Positions 61,760-64,000 of a stretch of 64,000 nt of DNA are shown piece after piece. Source of the DNA: CBDBZX01 sp965213645 (GTDB taxonomy: Bacteria > Deinococcota > Deinococci > Deinococcales > Trueperaceae). A program made the position numbers and the translations under genes. A model generated the notes under the pieces. The model worked only from the letters and a program-made list of their open reading frames with translations, did no database searches and had not been told where the DNA came from. Within the stretch, counting starts at the first letter, position 1. Every line of letters starts with the position of its first letter. The stretch spans positions 620,001 through 684,000 of the forward strand of contig CBDBZX010000004.1 in NCBI GenBank assembly GCA_965213645.1, read 5' to 3'.

Positions 61760-62212
61760 ATGCCCTTCGGTCCCCTTGTCACCCTCATCCTACTTATCTA
61801 CCTCTTATTCCTCGGCATCGTCATGAGCGTTTGGTTCGTGCTCTCACCTGGACATAAAGTTGACGAGCGTGAGGTTGAAAAGCGTGAGGTTGACGGGCGA
61901 GTTAGTCGTGAGGCTGACAGTGAGCGCGTTGCTTATCAGAGACCCACGCCCGCCGAGCAGCGCCGTCAAAGTTCACCCGGCGTCTACGCAAGGGCGAAGA
62001 ACGACGAGGTTCGCGGGGCCAATGCAAAAGGTATAAGCACAACGAATACAAGCGCAGCGAGTACTGATACAAGAGGTGCAGATACAAGAGGCACAAATAC
62101 AAGAGGTACAAATGCAAGGGGTACAAATGCACCTGCGAAGAGCGCACCTGCTAAAAAGAACGACGCCTTTGAAGACTTTATTCGCTCCAAAAACGACGAC
62201 TTCGAGTTTTAG
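61760..62212 (+). CDS. Membrane-anchored low-complexity protein with pentapeptide repeats
   Basis: 150 residues. One N-terminal helix (VTLILLIYLLFLGIVMSVWFVL, about 6-27), then a charged stretch with KVDEREVEKREVDGRV, then a disordered Thr/Asn/Ala/Gly region with four (D/N)-(T/A)-R-G-(A/T) repeats (about 103-122), and an acidic end (FEDFIRSKNDDFEF). Probably anchored with a flexible cytoplasmic tail. The next gene starts 14 bases on, so they are cotranscribed. No family recognised. Confidence 0.65.
   Translation: MPFGPLVTLILLIYLLFLGIVMSVWFVLSPGHKVDEREVEKREVDGRVSREADSERVAYQRPTPAEQRRQSSPGVYARAKNDEVRGANAKGISTTNTSAASTDTRGADTRGTNTRGTNARGTNAPAKSAPAKKNDAFEDFIRSKNDDFEF
62066..62125 (+). repeat. Four 15-bp coding tandem repeats
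   Basis: Units at 62066, 62081, 62096 and 62111, variants of GATACAAGAGGTACA. They use ACA, AGA and AAT codons that are uncommon in the rest of the window, as expected of a recent slippage expansion. Confidence 0.85.
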
Positions 62213-62226
62213 ATGAAGGCGTCCTT

Positions 62227-63402
62227 ATGAAAGCGCTGAGCAGTTTACAAAAAATCAGTACGACGGGCGGGCTCTTCAGCATTCTTCGTGAGGTGGATTT
62301 AGGGGCGGTGCAGCTCGAGTCCGAAGGGCGCTTCTCCCTGCTCATCTTGGGCGACGACGCCTTGACCACGCCCGTCGCTGAAACGCTCTGCGTTGCCAAA
62401 GGTGAGGAACGCGCCGGCTACGTCCACCCGTGGCTCACGCAAGCCCCTTTGGATACGGACGATTTGGACGCTGACCTAGCAATTTTACTCATCGAAGCGT
62501 CGTCCACAGGCACTGAAATCACTCGAACAGCGACAAAATCGGCCACCGTGCCAACGCTCAGTGAAGCGGCGACGCAAACGTTGACGCGCTTGGGACGAGC
62601 GGGCATACCCGCCGTCGTCGCGATGGTCGGGGCAGCGCAGGCCGCGCAAGAGGTTCCGCACAAGCGCGAAGCGGCGCGGGTCAGCTTAGGTGCGCCGAGC
62701 GCCCCGACCTGGAGCGAAGAGGTCGAGAGCGTCCTCGTTCCAGCGCTATTAAGCGTATTACCCGCAAGATACCACCTCGCTTTCGCCCGCCACCTACCGC
62801 GCTTTCGCGGCGCGGTGAGCCGGGCGCTCGTAGACGAGACCTCTCGCGCCAACGCCATCTACGCCGCCTCGACGGGCGTCGCTGAAATCGTTCCCGTACT
62901 GAACATCCCGCTCAACGTCGCCGACATGGTCGTCTTGACCAAAAATCAGCTCATTATGGCCTATAAAATCGCGCTCGCCTCAGGCAAAAAGGGGCAGCCG
63001 CAAGAGGTCATGGGGGAGATTATCGGCGTGTTAGGCGGCGGCTTTCTCTTTCGGCAGGTGGCGCGGCAACTCGTCGGGCTCGTGCCCGTCTGGGGCATCG
63101 TGCCGAAAATCGCGGTATCTTACGCAGGCACATGGGCGATTGGACAGAGCGTGCAGCTTTGGGCGTTTAAGGGCAAGGTCCCTCAGCAAGAGGAGTTGCG
63201 CGGGTTCTATGACGCGGCCCTAGAGCGAGGGAGGGCGTTTGCCAAGCGGCTCATGAACCGTGATGACTCGGCGTTAGAGGCTGGCACGGCGGACGAGGCT
63301 GAGCAAGAGGGTAGAAAAAGACGTTTTCGTCTGCCTGAATTTAGGCGCACCTCTCCGAAAGTGTCGCCTGAGTTGCCACCTTCTGAAGAGAACGAAACCT
63401 AA
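62227..63402 (+). CDS. DUF697-containing membrane protein
   Basis: 391 residues. The C-terminal half has the DUF697/YcjF-type region: NAIYAASTGVAEIVPVLNIPLNVADMVVLTKNQLIMAYKIALA (about 212-254) and GEIIGVLGGGFLFRQVARQLVGLVPVWGIVPK, with two or three membrane helices. In relatives this follows a GTPase; here the N-terminal part (LLILGDDALTTPVAETL) has the strand pattern but no P-loop GKS, so GTP binding is unlikely. Function unknown, possibly membrane-stress related. Its stop lies ten bases before an ISAs1 copy. Confidence 0.75.
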   Translation: MKALSSLQKISTTGGLFSILREVDLGAVQLESEGRFSLLILGDDALTTPVAETLCVAKGEERAGYVHPWLTQAPLDTDDLDADLAILLIEASSTGTEITRTATKSATVPTLSEAATQTLTRLGRAGIPAVVAMVGAAQAAQEVPHKREAARVSLGAPSAPTWSEEVESVLVPALLSVLPARYHLAFARHLPRFRGAVSRALVDETSRANAIYAASTGVAEIVPVLNIPLNVADMVVLTKNQLIMAYKIALASGKKGQPQEVMGEIIGVLGGGFLFRQVARQLVGLVPVWGIVPKIAVSYAGTWAIGQSVQLWAFKGKVPQQEELRGFYDAALERGRAFAKRLMNRDDSALEAGTADEAEQEGRKRRFRLPEFRRTSPKVSPELPPSEENET

Positions 63403-63412
63403 ATCTTTGATG

Positions 63413-64000
63413 CAGGGCTTACGCATGTAGAACTTTGAGGAGGTAGTCGTCATCCCAGCCTGCCCTGCTGCGCTTGGCTTTGATACTGGCTTTAAGTGTT
63501 GACTCTAGCTTGAGCTGATTGAGGGCTAGATGTCGCAAAGTGACAAGATTAGCTTGGGCGTTTTGCGTTCTAGCTCTACTTTCATCTTCTTTGAAGGCTA
63601 CGTCCAAAGTCCAATGTAAGCTGTTTTCAATACCCCAGTGAGCGCGCACAGCATAAGCGAGCGTTTCCACGTCCGTGAGGCTGGTCAGGAAGTAGCGCTC
63701 ACTGACGCTCTTTTCACCGTTGATCTCGCGGGTGCTTCTAATCTTCGCAACAGCGGCAAGGTCACGCCAAGCTGAGGTGTTCTCCAAAAAGTCCAACTCG
63801 GTGAGTAACCACACCTCGCGGGTCTCAAGGCGTCCATGACCTCGGCTGCTGGTAGACCAATGCGGTGCGCTCTGGTCCTGTTCAAAAAGCCAACGGACGT
63901 CTTCGAAAAGGTGCTTATGGTTGGCTTTGAGCGCTAAAGCGTAGTCTGCTAGGTGTTCGCGAATGGTCCAAGCAATCTGTGTTTGGGTGCCTGCTGCGTC
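63413..64000 (-). mobile_element. ISAs1-family element, second copy, running off the window
   Basis: Starts with CAGGGCTTACGCATGTA, the same terminal repeat as the copy at 48044-49181, in the opposite orientation. All 588 visible bases that I compared match that copy. It inserted just after the DUF697 gene without touching it. Confidence 0.9.
63419..64000 (-). CDS. ISAs1-family transposase, partial at window edge
   Basis: The C-terminal 193 codons of a transposase identical as far as seen to the one at 48096-49175, from the DAAGTQTQIAW region to the LLKVLHA end. The frame is open to the last base of the window, so the start lies outside. Confidence 0.9.
   Translation of the reverse strand, partial: DAAGTQTQIAWTIREHLADYALALKANHKHLFEDVRWLFEQDQSAPHWSTSSRGHGRLETREVWLLTELDFLENTSAWRDLAAVAKIRSTREINGEKSVSERYFLTSLTDVETLAYAVRAHWGIENSLHWTLDVAFKEDESRARTQNAQANLVTLRHLALNQLKLESTLKASIKAKRSRAGWDDDYLLKVLHA

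Noticed and set aside
62066..62125. CRISPR-like array
   Set aside because: The 15-bp units are contiguous without spacers and lie in frame in a coding region. No CRISPR array or cas gene was seen anywhere in the window.

Overview
The window looks like chromosome from a mid-GC (roughly 57% by eye) heterotrophic bacterium, most likely a member of Deinococcota. Supporting signs are a comEA-comEC competence pair, many genes whose -10 hexamer sits only 6-9 bases before the start codon (leaderless transcripts, common in that phylum), periplasmic sugar ABC transporters paired with GH13 alpha-glucosidases, an outer-membrane-type small barrel protein, Mn/Fe superoxide dismutase and OsmC-type peroxidases. 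The phylum call is an inference from gene content; no rRNA or tRNA gene is visible here.

Layout. 0-6.2 kb: Ser/Thr kinase, comEC, comEA, a histidine phosphatase and a glycogen synthase. 6.5-11.3 kb: RidA, then an assimilatory sulfur block (cysH, cysI) divergent from the siroheme genes (SUMT, CbiX chelatase). 11.4-21.5 kb: an adenine-DNA-methyltransferase gene cut in two by an 8.4 kb mobile island. 21.6-32.7 kb: membrane protein, sulfatase, GH43 glycosidase, two site-2-protease-like proteins (one lacking its zinc motif), CCA-adding enzyme, TrmL, M42 peptidase, phosphoesterase and a DUF4388 protein. 33-38.5 kb: an intact sugar ABC importer (binding protein, two permeases) with alpha-glucosidase. 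38.5-49.9 kb: acetoacetate-CoA ligase, barrel protein, ABC exporter, PHB-depolymerase-type esterase, RHH regulator, two OsmC proteins, a HigBA-like toxin-antitoxin pair, an ISAs1-type IS and SOD. 50-53.2 kb: an ABC importer with a DsrE-like gene. 53.2-55.2 kb: an acetyltransferase split by an IS. 55.5-64 kb: PP2C phosphatase, gatA, a second sugar-binding protein with a broken alpha-glucosidase, threonine dehydratase, two membrane proteins and the edge of a second ISAs1 copy.

The most striking region is the island at 12728-21152. It lies between two copies of a 9-bp sequence and starts and ends with nearly identical 154-bp inverted repeats. It carries three overlapping tyrosine-recombinase-type genes at one end and its own adenine methyltransferase as cargo. 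It sits exactly at the catalytic NPPF motif of the resident methyltransferase; removing the island plus one 9-bp copy restores a 561-residue reading frame. The first recombinase has an in-frame amber codon and the third is cut off by an IS4-family element, so the island is probably immobile now unless helped in trans.

A second, diffuse signal is the palindrome CTCGAG. I count close to 90 sites by hand, several times chance expectation, spread over the chromosomal genes but nearly absent from the insertion sequences. Several genes are decaying in recognisable ways: a frameshifted DsrE-like gene, a GH13 gene with an in-frame internal deletion, and the IS-split acetyltransferase.
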